Positions 22,811 through 35,033 of a DNA stretch of 64,000 nucleotides are shown piece by piece. The stretch spans positions 40,431,294 to 40,495,293 of the forward strand of contig NC_092054.1 in NCBI RefSeq assembly GCF_003086295.3. Direction: 5' to 3'. The position numbers were made by a program, and so were the translations under genes. The notes under the pieces were generated by a model. It was not told where the DNA came from. It searched no databases and was given only the letters and a program-made list of their open reading frames with translations. How positions within the stretch are numbered: the stretch's first letter is position 1; every line of letters starts with the position of its first letter. This DNA is from Arachis hypogaea. Taxonomy: Eukaryota > Streptophyta > Magnoliopsida > Fabales > Fabaceae.

Positions 22811-23640
22811 GTGACACTAGGAGAATTTAAGTGTGGTAATCCTATTCTATTGTGTACTTGGAGAGTAAATTCTTTATCTGAGTTAACGAGTGTAATATTG
22901 ACGAACTTAGGTGCTAATGAGACAAAAGAGGTTAGAAGAGTTGGGTATAGATTGCTAACACCAATGGAAAATGGAGTATTTCAGTTTCCTCTATTTTGAC
23001 TCGATGGCGATGAGCATGTGTGCCTCATGTTTGATGTCCACGAGAGAATCATGACGGAAAAAATGATAGAGCTTTCTATGGAGGTTAGTGATGTTAGTGA
23101 TGATGGTTCTGGCCACTCGAATTTTGTTCAAGATAACCCACTTCTTGTACCACCACCTCTGCACTGTGCTAGTCCAATGGTACACATGGACGTGGACAAT
23201 GGGGAGTCTAATAAAGAGTATGTTGTTGATAGTAATAAAAGTGGTTCTTTTGAGGATCGAATGATGATGAGGAGGAATTTATACCGTAGACTCCGGTGAA
23301 TCAGTTCGGTATCTTTTGCTTGCCCCGCAACCAATTTTGGAGTTATTAGCAGTACCCAGCCACTATCATACATTGGATCTGGATGCGATGCACGAAGAAA
23401 TTCCATTTTCTAATATGATTGGGGACGATTACAATACAGACGGTGGTGTGAAGTTTCGCATTGGTCACAAATTCAAAAGTAGAGAGGTAGTCGTGCAAGG
23501 TGTGAAGAATTACAACATTTGAAAAAGTGCTGAGTACCAAATTGTGGAGTCAAATTGATCAAAGTACCATGTATATTGCAGGCAATTTATAGTAGGATGT
23601 TCTTAGAATCTCTGTGTTGTCTTTCAACAGAATCTCGAAT
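22811..23640 (+). pseudogene. Mutator-like (MuDR) transposase N-terminal remnant
   Basis: The frame reads VRRVGYRLLTPMENGVFQF, then LDGDEHVCLMFDVHERIM and an acidic linker, then (after a frameshift near 23300) VPSHYHTLDLDAMHEE and GGVKFRIGHKFKSREVV followed by KSAEYQIVES and YHVYCRQF. That is the order of the N-terminal region and MuDR DNA-binding segment of plant MULE transposases. Lesions include stops at 22997 (Trp-like), 23520 (Arg-like) and several after. The catalytic DDE domain is absent. With the inverted-repeat complex at 22425-22640 it marks the left part of a dead MULE. Confidence 0.75.
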
Positions 23641-24099
23641 ATTAGTAAGCCTTACTTTATATGATAATGTATATTCTTATTTATCATGATTATTTTTGAT
23701 AGAATATCTACCAATTCTATTTAAAATATGACATATTCGAAATCAAAAGTAAAAATTTAAATTTCGAAACAAAAGAATAAAAATTATAATAAAGAATTAT
23801 TTCAACAACATTGCAACTAACATTCAATAAAATAAGTTATACACCATATTCAAAATTAACATAAAAAATTTAAAATTTGAAATAAAAAAATAAAATTATT
23901 TCACATTTCTTAACTTATTATTCTTCAAAATAAATTAAATTAATTAATAAATATTTTTTGAGAAATTAATTTTCTAAATTACACATTTAAAAATTTTATT
24001 TAATAACATTACAACTAATACTCAGTAACGCAACTTAATAATAACATATTTCACCATCTAATAAAAGTTACTTTGACAACTAACCTATTTTATGTTTGA
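23641..24099. other. AT-rich stretch between MULE remnant and Copia LTR
   Basis: Very AT-rich, with repeated words such as AAATTTGAAATAAAA. No gene or defined repeat is seen. Confidence 0.5.
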
Positions 24100-25673
24100 A
24101 AGTTCTTGTTGTCCTAGAGAAGGGGGTTAAATCTATGGTCTTCTTTTAAACTTGATTAATTTTTTCCTCAAACCAGAAAATGTAACTTAGCTTCTGTTTT
24201 GTCTGCGAGATAGATTATGTAGGAGACAATTTCATTTTGTCTCATAAATTGTGAAAAACAGAATTAGTGTAGGGAAGAAGAAGATGACACAGTCATGTAT
24301 CCTAGTTCAGTTGCTTCGTGCAATGCAACCTACATCTAGTCTCTACCACAACAGCGGTAAACTTTTCACTATCATATCAAATATTACATATACTAATTTC
24401 CTAGGATTCAACCTAATCCTATCTAGGACAAATCAAGCTTCTACCTAAACTTGACTTAGCTAAGCAACTCCCTAAACTCTCAACACACTAAGTGCTTACC
24501 CAACTTAGCAAGGGATACAACTCAGACATAAAAAATAGAACAAAAAATAATCAAAGGAGATCTAAAACAAATTTTGACTTTTCTCTCTAACTTTCTCTCA
24601 ATGGATTTTTCTTAATGCCTCTCTTTTATGCCTTTTACCACTGCATAGAAATAAAAAAAGACATAACATACAAACAGAATATTTAAAGATAAACCCTGAA
24701 GGAGATGATGATTTACAGCTCAAAGTCTATATGCTGAACCTAACTTCTAAACTCTTAAATGTTGTTTTTCATCTTAGCGGAGTACTCCCTTTAGTGTAGG
24801 TGCAATGCATCCCAAGACTTCAAACTTGATTTGTGAGGTTTCACTCTTCTCTTTTTTCAGGTTCTCTCTCCTTGAGCAAAAATGAGGATGATTTTTCTTT
24901 TTGTATGAACTCTATTCCTCAACTAGGGCTTGTACACAAGGTCAACTTATTGAATCCTGAGCTAGCTAAAATTTTCCTTTTTTTCCTTCTATTAGTCCAA
25001 AAAATCAGGGATTGAAAATTAGTGTTAAGCATGATAGCAGAGGGAAGATTAGTAGCAATTAGCTTTCTCAAAGAGCTTGATAAAATCTAAACCCTTAATC
25101 TTGTACTTTGTCTCCAAGTTTCATCATCAACCATTGATTTACAGCAGAACAAGATAGCCACCACTTTCTTTAACTTACTCGAAATAGTGGTGCAGAGGAA
25201 AGGGGAAAACAGCAAGCATTTGCCTTGCATGTAAATGAAAACAAATTACCTTTAAACCTTCTGATTGTGCTTAACTTGCTTTTGTTAATCTTGATTTGAC
25301 ATGACTTTCTTGATTTACTTTTCCTTTCTTCCTCTTTGATGTTAGAATGAAAAAAAAGTGAAATCCCATTTCTTCTCTATGCTTTAGCGAAGTGAACTTA
25401 GCAAAAACTTAGGGTTGCTTTCCTTTTACTTGAATAGTAAAGTGGCTGGGTTATGGATTCAATTTTCTTTTGGCAACCTTGCTCCAAGTAACTATGGCTT
25501 AGATATATGATTTTCTCTGTTTGGGCTATTTGCTCTTTATATTGGGTTGCACTAATGATTATTGACTTGGGCCTGCATTACTAAATAACACATCAAAAAC
25601 ACACTTGGTTTATCAACCCAAATAACACTATGTTTGTCATCATCAAAGTGTGATTACTTGTTTGCTAAACACA
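24100..25673 (-). repeat. Element G 3' LTR (left edge uncertain)
   Basis: On the minus strand the LTR starts TGTGTTTAGCAAACAAG at 25673, directly after the purine tract. It holds the TTTGATGATGACAAAC and CTAGAGAAGGGGG-type words I associate with SIRE-like LTRs of legumes. The left end near 24100 is an estimate, since no second LTR is present to fix it. No gene. Confidence 0.55.
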
Positions 25674-25687
25674 ATAATCTCCCTCCT
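25674..25687 (-). other. Polypurine tract of element G
   Basis: The minus strand reads GGAGGGAGATTAT immediately before the LTR start. This is the expected plus-strand primer of the Copia element. Confidence 0.6.
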
Positions 25688-28026
25688 TGATGATAAACAT
25701 CATTGATTATGGAAATAAAGAGAATGAATTACAGAGTTCAGTTTAAAAACTTCCCTTTGATGATACCATTTTAGATGTGATCAACTCTCCCTTTTTTTTC
25801 CATAAAAGTAGCTCCCTCTTAATGTGAGCTTTTCAACCAACTCTTATGTCATATTGGCATATATCTCAGAAATTATTGAGCATGATCAACTCAGCAATAA
25901 GTCAGAACAATTACGCATTATTTAATCATCAAAGCAGCATATGTTCTCATATAAGAACAATTTATCATCAAAACATCAAAGTGTAAGACTCTGGATTTTT
26001 GGAAATTAAATAGTAAGTTATTAATATATTCGTTGATAATTTTATTTAAAGAAAATTATTTTTTCTAAAAATAATTAAATTAAATTTTTTATACTTTGAA
26101 TTTAAAATTTATTAGGTTTTATAAAATTTTCTAATAATTAAGTATTTTCATATTAGTGATTTAAAGTTTTAATAATTAAAAATAATGAGAGTTTTATACA
26201 ATTTAAATTGAATAATTGAAAGTTTTGTTTAATTTTATGAACTAAAAGAAAATTTATTTATTTATTTCTAATTTTAAATTAAAGTACTTAACTAAAAATA
26301 ATTTGTAAGTTGAAAAAAATAAATAGTATTCTTAAAGTTAATTATATTGGATTAAATTTGGTTTTTAATTAATACTCGACCCAAACCCTAGTTTCCAAAT
26401 CAAAACCCTAATTTTACCTAACCGTAACTCATCCACAACCTAAACCTAGCCGCCACTCTCTTTCCCTTTCTTCCTCAACACAAACAAAATACACACGCAG
26501 CCACAGAGAAAACAGAGAACGAGAAGAGAGCTCAAGGGAGAATACGTTGTCACCACACAGTCGCCATCTAGTCGCCCAACGCCGTGGCGAGGGAAGGCCA
26601 GAACCGAGACAGAGAGCAGTGCCGAGAAGGAGAGAGGCCATCATCCTCGTCGTTCGTGCTCACCGAGAGGAAGCCAGTCATTGTTCGAGGAGCTCGATGG
26701 CAGCCATCGCGCCTTGCGTCGCCAGCTTTGTCGTGCCTCGTCGTCACCATCGTTGTCACGCGATGAATAGAGGATAGGGAGAGAGACGAGTTCACAAGGC
26801 AGAAGAGGAAGCAGCGCTGCCACTTCATGTCGCCCAGCCGCCGCTGCCACTATTGGAGTCGCCAGGAAGAGGACCTTGAATGGGAGAGAGAGAGAAAATG
26901 AGGGGGTACTGCTGCGGGGATCACTGCCGGAGGTGGAGGAAACCTTGCAGCTGTGCCTCCTTGCCGCCGTCGGGATGTCCGTTGCCTTCGCCACTGTTCT
27001 AGCCGCCAAAAACTGCCGCTGGAGCCCTTGTCTTGGCAAGCATTTTTTTTGTTTCCAAAATCGTTGAAATCGGTATTCTATTATAAGTTGTTAAGGGTTC
27101 TAAGATGTTGGTAACATAAGGTTGAGTTTTAGGTCTTGCATGTTGAGTTTAATGGTTGTTGCATGCGACACTAAGCTGTTGCGTCACTGCCGGAGCTCTC
27201 TGCCGCTGCTGTGGGCGGTAGAAAGGTGTTTGCACGTTTTATACCTGTCGGGTTCCGACTATTCGAGGTAGGAATTTTTCTTAAAACTTATTTTCTATTA
27301 CGGAATTGTTATAAGTAGATTTGATACGAAAAATATATTTCTGTGATTATGTGATCTAATGGATGTGATTGTCTGTATGATAGAATTATTAGTTGTTTGA
27401 GTGGTGTGTGGTTGCTGATATAAATAAAGTTGGAAAATTGATTTGATTGAGTATTATGAAAAGTGGTTTCTTGGTTTTGGAGTTGAATTGATATTAAAAA
27501 GTGAATTTATACTGAAAATAGTTGAAATTGAAAGTGATTTGCTATTGAACCTGATTTAAGTCAGAATTGGTTTAAAAATTGGAAAGGATTTGATATTTGA
27601 TAATTGTTTGATATTGAAAATGGTTGAGAATGGTTTGGAAAATGTGATTTTGATGGAACGTGTGAGGGTGCTAAAGTCTAAGTTTTAGAGAGGATGCTGT
27701 CAAAATTTTATGAAAATTGGAGGCTTCATTTGAAATTGTTATTTAGAAAGATTTGGATTTAAGGGTTATATAAGTTGATTTCAATTTATTAAGAAAATGA
27801 TTATTTTTTGAGTTTGATGTATTTAGAAAAGAATGAATTATGTTTTGAGTTTGGATTATTGATGAATGGAATGGGAGGTGTGATGAGGATGAGTGTGATA
27901 ATAAGGAATGATGATGATAGAATTTAAATGAAGGATGATGAGAATTGATCTTAAAGTATGATTTTTTGAATGAATTGAATGATATTGAGAATGGATTTGA
28001 AAATGAAATTTAATTTGAATAAGATA

Positions 28027-28242
28027 CCTGGGAAGTAGCAAGGGTTGTGGTTTGTTTCACTTGTTCTGGATCAGTGATTGTGATGCCTGGGCAGTAGCAA
28101 CAGTAGTGGTTTATTCCACTTATTATGGGTTGAGTTCTTAAACACCCGCCTGGGTAGTAGCAGCAATAAAGGTTCATTCCACTTGCTTTGGGTTAAGCGG
28201 GTAGTAGCAAGGGGGTTATGGCTCAGACCTACTTGCTCCGTG
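28027..28242 (+). repeat. Four-unit tandem array in element I
   Basis: Units start at about 28027, 28086, 28149 and 28197, each about 44 bases. Each begins CCTGGG(N)AGTAGCA or a variant and contains ACTTGCT or similar near its end, with a GTGG...CCAC dyad in units 1-3. Spacing is irregular. Confidence 0.7.
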
Positions 28243-28924
28243 ATGGGGTGTTTCTGTCCAAGGTTAGCTACCAGCACATGTCGGGTTTGGCTATATAACC
28301 GACAAATGATATCATCAGCCATAGGACAAGAATACATCATATGCATTTGTATGCTTTGTTTGAGTTTGATTTTGTCTTGGTTTGCCTAATTGCTTAACTG
28401 TTATTAACTACTATTTGAGCTGTTTGCTATAACTGCTATCAATACCTGTGCTTTCCTTGTCTGTTTTGCCTGTGTTTATTTTTGAGAGATCCCTCTGACG
28501 GGTAGAGGAGGCGCTGAGGGTTGTTTCTAGTGTGGTATTTTTGAGATTGAATATTGGTGATGAGTTGATGATAGTGTTGATTGATTATGTTATGGGTTGG
28601 AGGCCGTAATTGGTTTCTAATTGAGGTTTAGTTAAGTATGAAAAATCAAGTTAGTTCAGCATAGACTTAATAAACCTATGCTTAAAACAGGTTGGTCATT
28701 CATACAATCTAGGAAACTTTTAAAATTTTCTTATAAGAAAAGAAAGATTTTGGATAATTAACTGATTTCTTTTAAAAAGATTCATAAGACGAGCGATGAT
28801 CACTGTGCTTGAAAACACTTTTTTTTAATTTTTACTTATGATAATTCTAAAAATCCATGGTGAGACCATGTGGTTAGGTTCTCACTCCCTATAGCTTTAT
28901 CTTTCTAGGAATTGGATGAACAAG

Positions 28925-31900
28925 TGTAACAACCCAATTTCTGGTACGTCATGATCATACTAGAAACTGAGCGCTACCAACTTGTCTTCCTAATTATTAT
29001 CTATTATTTATTATATGAGCCTGATTCGTTGTTAAAAGCATAGTTATTTTTCGAGGTACTTTTTTTAAAATGTTTGGATTAATAAATAGAATCATTCGTA
29101 ATCAGTTCACAAATAATAACAGATAAAACAGTTATAAACAACCACACTTAAATACATTTTCAAGCAGTTATCAACATTCAGTTGTCCAACCTTTATCAGA
29201 GTATAGACTTTTAGTTAGAACACCCCTAGATATAGCTAGATAATAACTATATACATATATATACATACAACATCCCAGGCCCTGACCTGTTCAAAAAGTT
29301 CCTAAGTTGGCACCCAGGCTAGCCTAGACTCTATACTCACCTAGTCCCTCTAAACTACTAAACTGAGGGAAAGTATGTTCTAAGTCTTCAAAACTCATGT
29401 CAGGTAGAACGTCATCAAAAGATGGTACATATGACGTCTCTCTGGTACCTCATCAAGTAGCCACATAACAGGAGTCTCGTACACATGATTTAGGTTAAAG
29501 TTTGCATACAAACAGGGTGCAGACGTTGACTGGTCTCATAGTATATACATATAAACAGATAATAGAGTTCACTCTAGACTCAGAAGACTACCTAGAGCGA
29601 AATCCTCTTTACGGAACGATCATCAACGAACTACGGAAGGGTACTCTTACTTCCATCTGAAGGGGGAAGGGAGAGAGAGGGGGTAAGAACTGGGGAGTTC
29701 TTAGTAGGACCGGGGTTATTAGTTAAGTTCATTAATTCTGTATTGTTTAGCAGATGAATAGCAAAATACCGAGAATCAGTAAACAGAAGATATAGATAAA
29801 TAGAGAAAATAGAGAAAACAGAAAGCAGAACACAAACAAAAGAATACAAGAAAATAAAACACAAATACAAAGAATATAATACAAACAAAGAAAGCATACA
29901 TTCATACAACAAACATAATAGAAGAAATGTACAACCAAGTATGATGCATGTCTAGCCCTAGTACAGGTAATGAGCTCATTTATCAGTTACATACCCGCTC
30001 CCGACGTTACCCGGAGTCTTCTGACCAGGTAAGGCTTCCCTGTTGGCAATGCCCCTCGCAAGAGTCCTTTGACTTGTGAGGCAAACCATTGCAAGAGTCC
30101 TTTGACTTGCATGGCGGAGCTAGTTAACTTATATCTGCCCAACACACTCACTGTAAGAGTCGTTTGACTTACAGGAGCACACACACACACACACTCACTG
30201 TAAGAATCCTTTGACTTACAGGAATATATGCTTGTTGTGTTTTCTCGATACCTCTGTAAGAGTCCTCTGACTTACAAAATAGCATTATAGCTAAGTATCG
30301 CAGGGAAGCACTCTCAGTGGTCGTACCACCATCTATCTGACTGCCTCTTTGCAGCAGATTCTTATATAATCATTCTCATTATCATCATCACTTTCACATT
30401 CTTATGCAGTACCTCTTTCTTTCTCTGTTCAATCATACTATATAAACTTTACAGCTTTTACTTTTACAACATCTTAACTCAAACCATTTCTCTTTATCAG
30501 ATTACTCTTTTCTCTTTGTCTTTTTACTCTGATCTAATTACTCTTTTCTCTTGATCTCTTTACTCTACTCTGGTTACTCTGTTCTCTGTATATCTTTACT
30601 TTGCTCTAGTTACTCTTTTCTCTGCTTAACGTATGTATTTAAAGCTTATGTAAATTTTGGTATGAATAGTTAGCGTCCCAAGTATAGGTTCATTAAGTCT
30701 ATACTAAAACAATTTAACTTTTCATATAATACTTGACCCTAGCCGCAACTCAAGGACTAACTATGTTGCCTTAGTTCGTTTACAAATCTTTGTCTGTTTT
30801 TCTGTCGTTAAAACTTTACAGAATATTCTTTGGTTTTTATCTTTTCTTTAACTTCTTATCTTTCCTTTATCTTTGTCTCACTATCATTTTATTACCACTC
30901 CCTAAGTGTTTTATGAAGGTAATTATGAGATTCTGCGCTTAAAGTTGTCTTTCTAAAGCTTTTACAGAAAACTGCCTTTTTCGCATTATTTTATTATTTT
31001 TTATTAAAATATTATTTTTAATTAAATATTATTATTTAATATTTTATTATTATTTATTATTTTATTATTAAATTTTTGAAAATTACCCCACTTTAACTTT
31101 TAACCTTTAAAATTCACTTTTTACCACCTGTAACTTTTAATATTTCTACTTTAACCACCATAACTTTCAGAAATTACCAAATAACCTCCCAAACACCAAA
31201 ATATTTACTTCTTTGCCCTTTTTAAGATCTAAAAGGTGTTCTTCATTGTTCTTCACCACACTCAAAGTGTTCTTCATGTTCTTCATGTTCTTCGTAAATT
31301 CTTCAGATTCTTTCTCTGTTTTCACCCGTTTTTCAATCTTTTCAGTAACCGATTTTTACCAAAATTCACAATAAATTCCCAGCCACTAAAATCCCATCTT
31401 TTCCACATGATTTTAACACAAATTCAACCCCAATTTAAGGCCTAGGGTTTCATTTTTCCAGCAGCTCCAAGAACACAAACTCATAGCTTGAATTTCATCA
31501 AATTTTATCAAAATTTCACCAAGAATCAATCATATATACAACTAATTTTTAGCACAGACAAATCATAAAACATTTACACAACTCAAACACAATTAATCAA
31601 GATTAATTTTGTCAAACTCTACCTAGTTTTGCTGCTCCAAATTCGGTTATATCCTTAGGTGGTCCTTAAGTACTTTTTTCTCCTAAATCACATCAAGAAC
31701 AACTTTAAATCAAAAAACCCTCAACTAACCAAATCTCACTCAGAATGTTATGAAGGGATTTCTCACCTTAAACTTTCTGGAAATAAATATTTCTTGGCCC
31801 TCAAGTCAAGTTAAGCATGATTCCTAAGGAAGAACATCAAGAAAACACATGTTTAAGCATGTTTCCTTGAAACCGAAACAAAAGGGAGATGGTGCAGCTA

Positions 31901-32732
31901 ACTCACCTTGATTCCAGCCTTGATAAGTCATATGATCATGTAGAGAAAGAAGAGAGGATCATTTTGGTCAGATTGAAATTTTGATTTGAGTTTTAGTTCA
32001 GAAGAAATCAAGCTTTGAAGATTTATGAACCAAGAACTTTTTCTCCTTTTTCTCTTGATGATTTTCGGCCACAATGTGCAAATGAGGCAGCCTTGGAGGT
32101 CTTGGGGGGTGTAAGGTGAGTTGTGATTGGTTGGCTTGGAGGTGGATTAAAATAATATTAAAATATCTCAGGTGTATAACTACTAAAACTAGATGTATCG
32201 GAACACTCGTAAAAGCATCTCTAAAAATACTTTTTTGAGCTACTAGCATAAATGACACTAGTAACATATTTAATATGAGAGTATAACATGTATGATGAGG
32301 CCTTAGCATTGCTAAAGTCCTCAAAGAGTGCTGGTGCTAAGCTACACCAGTAAACTGTGAACCCGGTTAAACCGATTTTCTGTTTTTAACTAAAATAGAC
32401 CAGGTAACCTTATAATATCATTCAAGCATCTTCTAATACTAATATAATGATAATATTATACTATTATCTCTCTTCTCTCATAAATTGTGTCCGGTTCGTC
32501 AAACAGAGACTATTTACGAAAATCAGAATTGAAACTCCTAACCAATACGATTCAAAAACTAGGTTCTTCGCGATTGCGTTGTCGGGCTTATCTCAACTAA
32601 GGTCCTGAGTTAAGGATAATATAATAACAATGAAGATTGAAATGCTCGATGATATAGCAGAGGTGTTTCCTTTACTGATCTTCCGGAACCTTCAGAAAAG
32701 GTCTCGTGTACTCGAAAAACGGGGTTGTTACA
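28925..32732. mobile_element. Element J: 3.8-kb TG...CA element nested in I (likely solo LTR)
   Basis: Ends are perfect 11-base inverted repeats, TGTAACAACCC on the left and GGGTTGTTACA on the right, as in many plant gypsy LTRs. There is no coding domain and no direct repeat of the ends. Five-base flanks (ACAAG and ATTAG) share only three bases, so a target-site copy is not proven. It contains the stem-loop array at 30053-30276, a short (AC)n run at 30178-30193 and a T-rich stretch. Orientation is undecided. Confidence 0.55.
30053..30276. repeat. Five stem-loop units with co-varying stems (element J)
   Basis: Units at 30053-30081, 30087-30115, 30151-30174, 30198-30221 and 30253-30276. A ten-base centre, AGTCCTTTGA with at most one change per unit, is flanked by complementary arms. 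Arms are CGCAAG/CTTGTG, TGCAAG/CTTGCA and TGTAAG/CTTACA. Both arms change together, so pairing is kept while sequence differs. Confidence 0.8.
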
Positions 32733-33131
32733 ATTAGCTTATGAAGAGTTTAATTGCATTTTGCTTATACGATATGGTTACATTAGTTTAGTTATTATTT
32801 ATTTATCCCTCACCATTAATATTGTATCTTGTAAAGAGGGTTACGAATCGTGATGGCTATGTTTATAAGTTATTGTATAAAGAACTTAGTTATTGTGGGT
32901 GTATGTGTTATATATATATATATATTTGAGTAGTTGTGATTGATTCGTATGTATATATGTGCATTTTACAAGAAAAAGTATTTCCAGAATTTCTTTTTGA
33001 AGAAAAGTTTTTATACGGTTTCAAGTTAAAGGCCCCTATGTTAATACTATATATATGAAAGTTGTTGTAATATTCTCACTATAAGAGTGGCACAGCCGAA
33101 AGCGTGACATTCTGATAGTTAGGCTGTTACA

Positions 33132-33461
33132 CAAAACATCAGAGCATGGGATCATCAGAACCATAAATATTTTTCACATTCAAAGTTCACATTTGACAAG
33201 TTGAGATAATCACCAAAACATGCAATTTTCACATTCACCAATGCACATTTCAACTACTTCCCCTTTTGTCATCAAGGAAGAAAACTAAAATCAGTCCATA
33301 CCTACAAAAGATGGATAAGTTAATAATAGAATAGCAAAATAAGTAGCATATGTCTAATTAGTTAGGTACAGTCATCCAGAAAGTAATGAAATAGTGTCTA
33401 AAACCAAAAGTCACACAAAAGTAAATGTAACAAAATTGAAATTCTTCATCATGAGACATCC
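33132..33461 (-). other. Element G 3' untranslated region
   Basis: Non-coding Copia sequence between the third-ORF stop and the I insertion. Positions 33195-33430 match the reverse complement of 57370-57610, where a second copy sits in opposite orientation. Confidence 0.65.
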
Positions 33462-34419
33462 CTAGGTATCTGAGCTTTCATCCTCAGTGTCTAATGGCTC
33501 CTCTTGATCAGTGGCCATAATGTCATCTTCATGAATATTGTCCACATATTTCAGTAGAACCACCACTCTATCTCTTGACTTGCGCAATATATTTTCATTC
33601 TGAACGGCTAGCTTTCTCTCTTGTTGGCTTGTGGAGATAAGGTGATTGGACAAATTCACAAACTCCTACAGAACATCCTTAACAACTTTATACAAAAGTG
33701 ATTTGTGTCCAGTAGAGTTAGATGTTCTAGTGGTGGAAGGAGGAGGAATGTCATCAAACTCTTCCTCATCATCATCAAGGATCACTCTTTCAAATCGTGT
33801 AGGTCATTTCTTTTGTTGTCTCAATGTACCACCCCCTATTAGGTTAGAGTTTCTATTTTCAAATGTCTCATTTGTTAGGTCAACACCAAAGAATTAAAAA
33901 ATATAGGTTAGAAATATGCCATAAAAAAGTGACACATTTTTATCACTCCTTATACAATCATACATATGTCTTATCATTAAATAAGTAAAAGAATTTTTAA
34001 TTTTCATAATGATAGCATACAACACCAGTGTGTCACTAAATGAAACCCTTTGGTATGAACCGCTTTGAGGGAGGATGATGTGATTTACAATGCAATGAAG
34101 CTGTGCAGGGACAGGACCTAAAGCCTTATGGTTTGGAGTAAGACCATCAATGAGAGAGATATTTTCACAGACAGAGACAAGGGCATCTTGATAAGTAACA
34201 CCTAGACCTTCATCCCATTTTCCAGAAGTATAAGCATTAACACCAACATCCAAATATCCTAGGGCATCACTAATGATTTTACTATTCAGATTTAACTCAC
34301 GCCCTTTAACATAGGAATGGACATTTTCATTATGATAGGTCATGTTGACATAAAATTCACGAATAAGATCAGGGTAAATAGGATTTTTGATTTTGAAAAG
34401 ATGATTCCAGTCCAAAATG
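33462..34419 (-). pseudogene. Element G env-position ORF, C-terminal part
   Basis: Continues the frame of 45182-45580 after removal of element F. The product contains a plant-transposon-protein-like domain (DLIREFYVNMTYH, LNSKIISDALGYLDVG, DTLVLYAIIMKIKNSF), then an acidic segment and a C-terminal region with coiled-coil character ending TEDESSDT at 33462. Stops at about 33894, 33805 and 33667 break it. It lies after pol, the place of the env-like ORF in SIRE-type elements. I see no membrane segment. The same domain type is found in ORF3 of the Athila-type elements D and F. Confidence 0.7.
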
Positions 34420-34800
34420 GTTATTGATGAGCGGATAATTTATACGCTTTTTGGCATTATTTTTAGTATGTTTTTAGTAGAATCTAGTTACTTTTAGGGA
34501 TGTTTTCATTAGTTTTTATGTTAAATTCACATTTTTGGACTTTACTATGAGTTTGTGTATTTTTCTGTGATTTCAGATATTTTCTGGCTGAAATTGAGGG
34601 ACTTGAGCAAAAATCAAATTCAGAGGTTGAAGAAGGACTGCTGATGCTGTTGGATTCTGACCTCCCTACCCTCAAAGTGGATTTTCTGGATCTACAGAAC
34701 TCAAAATGGCGCTCTTCCAATTTCTTTGGAAAGTAGACATCCAGGGCTTTCCAGCAATGTATAATAGTCCATACTTTGGCCGAGTTTAGACGACGTAAAA

Positions 34801-34910
34801 GGGCGTTGAATGCCAGTTCTACGCTGCTGTCTGGAGTTAAACGCCAGAAACAAGTCACAAGCCAGAGTTGACCGCCAGAAATACGTTACAACCTGGCGTT
34901 CAACTCCAGA
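34801..34910. repeat. TGGCGTT/AACGCCA palindrome array in 5' LTR (element F)
   Basis: Five dyads of the CTGGCGTTCAACTCCAG / GGAGTTAAACGCCAG type in 110 bases, ending about 115 bases before the TATA box. The same array is at 43938-44048 in the 3' LTR. Confidence 0.8.
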
Positions 34911-35024
34911 AAGAGCCTCTGCACGTGTAACATTCAAGCTCAGCCCAAGCACACACCAAGTGGGTCCCGGAAATTGATTTATACATCAATTACTTACTTC
35001 TGTAAACCCTAGTAACTAGTTTAG

Positions 35025-35033
35025 TATAAATAG
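35025..35033 (+). promoter_or_regulatory. LTR TATA box, element F 5' LTR
   Basis: TATAAATAG, a good plant TATA box about 600 bases into the LTR. It is repeated at 44162-44170 in the 3' LTR. It marks the likely U3/R region. Confidence 0.75.

Larger units (their letters stand above)
25982..33131 (+). mobile_element. Element I: TG...CA element (likely solo LTR) holding J
   Basis: Begins TGTAAGACTCTGG and ends GGCTGTTACA. Flanks are CAAAG on the left and CAAAA on the right, a five-base target-site copy with one mismatch. Without J it is about 3.3 kb. It has no coding domain, PBS or internal repeat of its ends, so a solo LTR is the best guess. A GC-richer segment at 26430-27260 looks like a transcription start and leader region. 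Open frames there have no recognisable domains. A four-unit hairpin array lies at 28027-28242. Confidence 0.6.

Noticed and set aside
26429..27067. Open frames of 60-130 codons on both strands in a GC-richer part of element I
   Set aside because: Frames overlap on both strands, low complexity, no domains. Best read as the transcription-start and leader part of an LTR.
30053..30276. CRISPR-like array of repeats and spacers
   Set aside because: Spacing is irregular, the units are imperfect hairpins with differing arms, and the sequence is plant nuclear.
28920..32737. Five-base target-site duplication for element J (ACAAG/ATTAG)
   Set aside because: Only three of five bases agree. The element is called from its TG...CA ends and 11-base inverted repeats alone.
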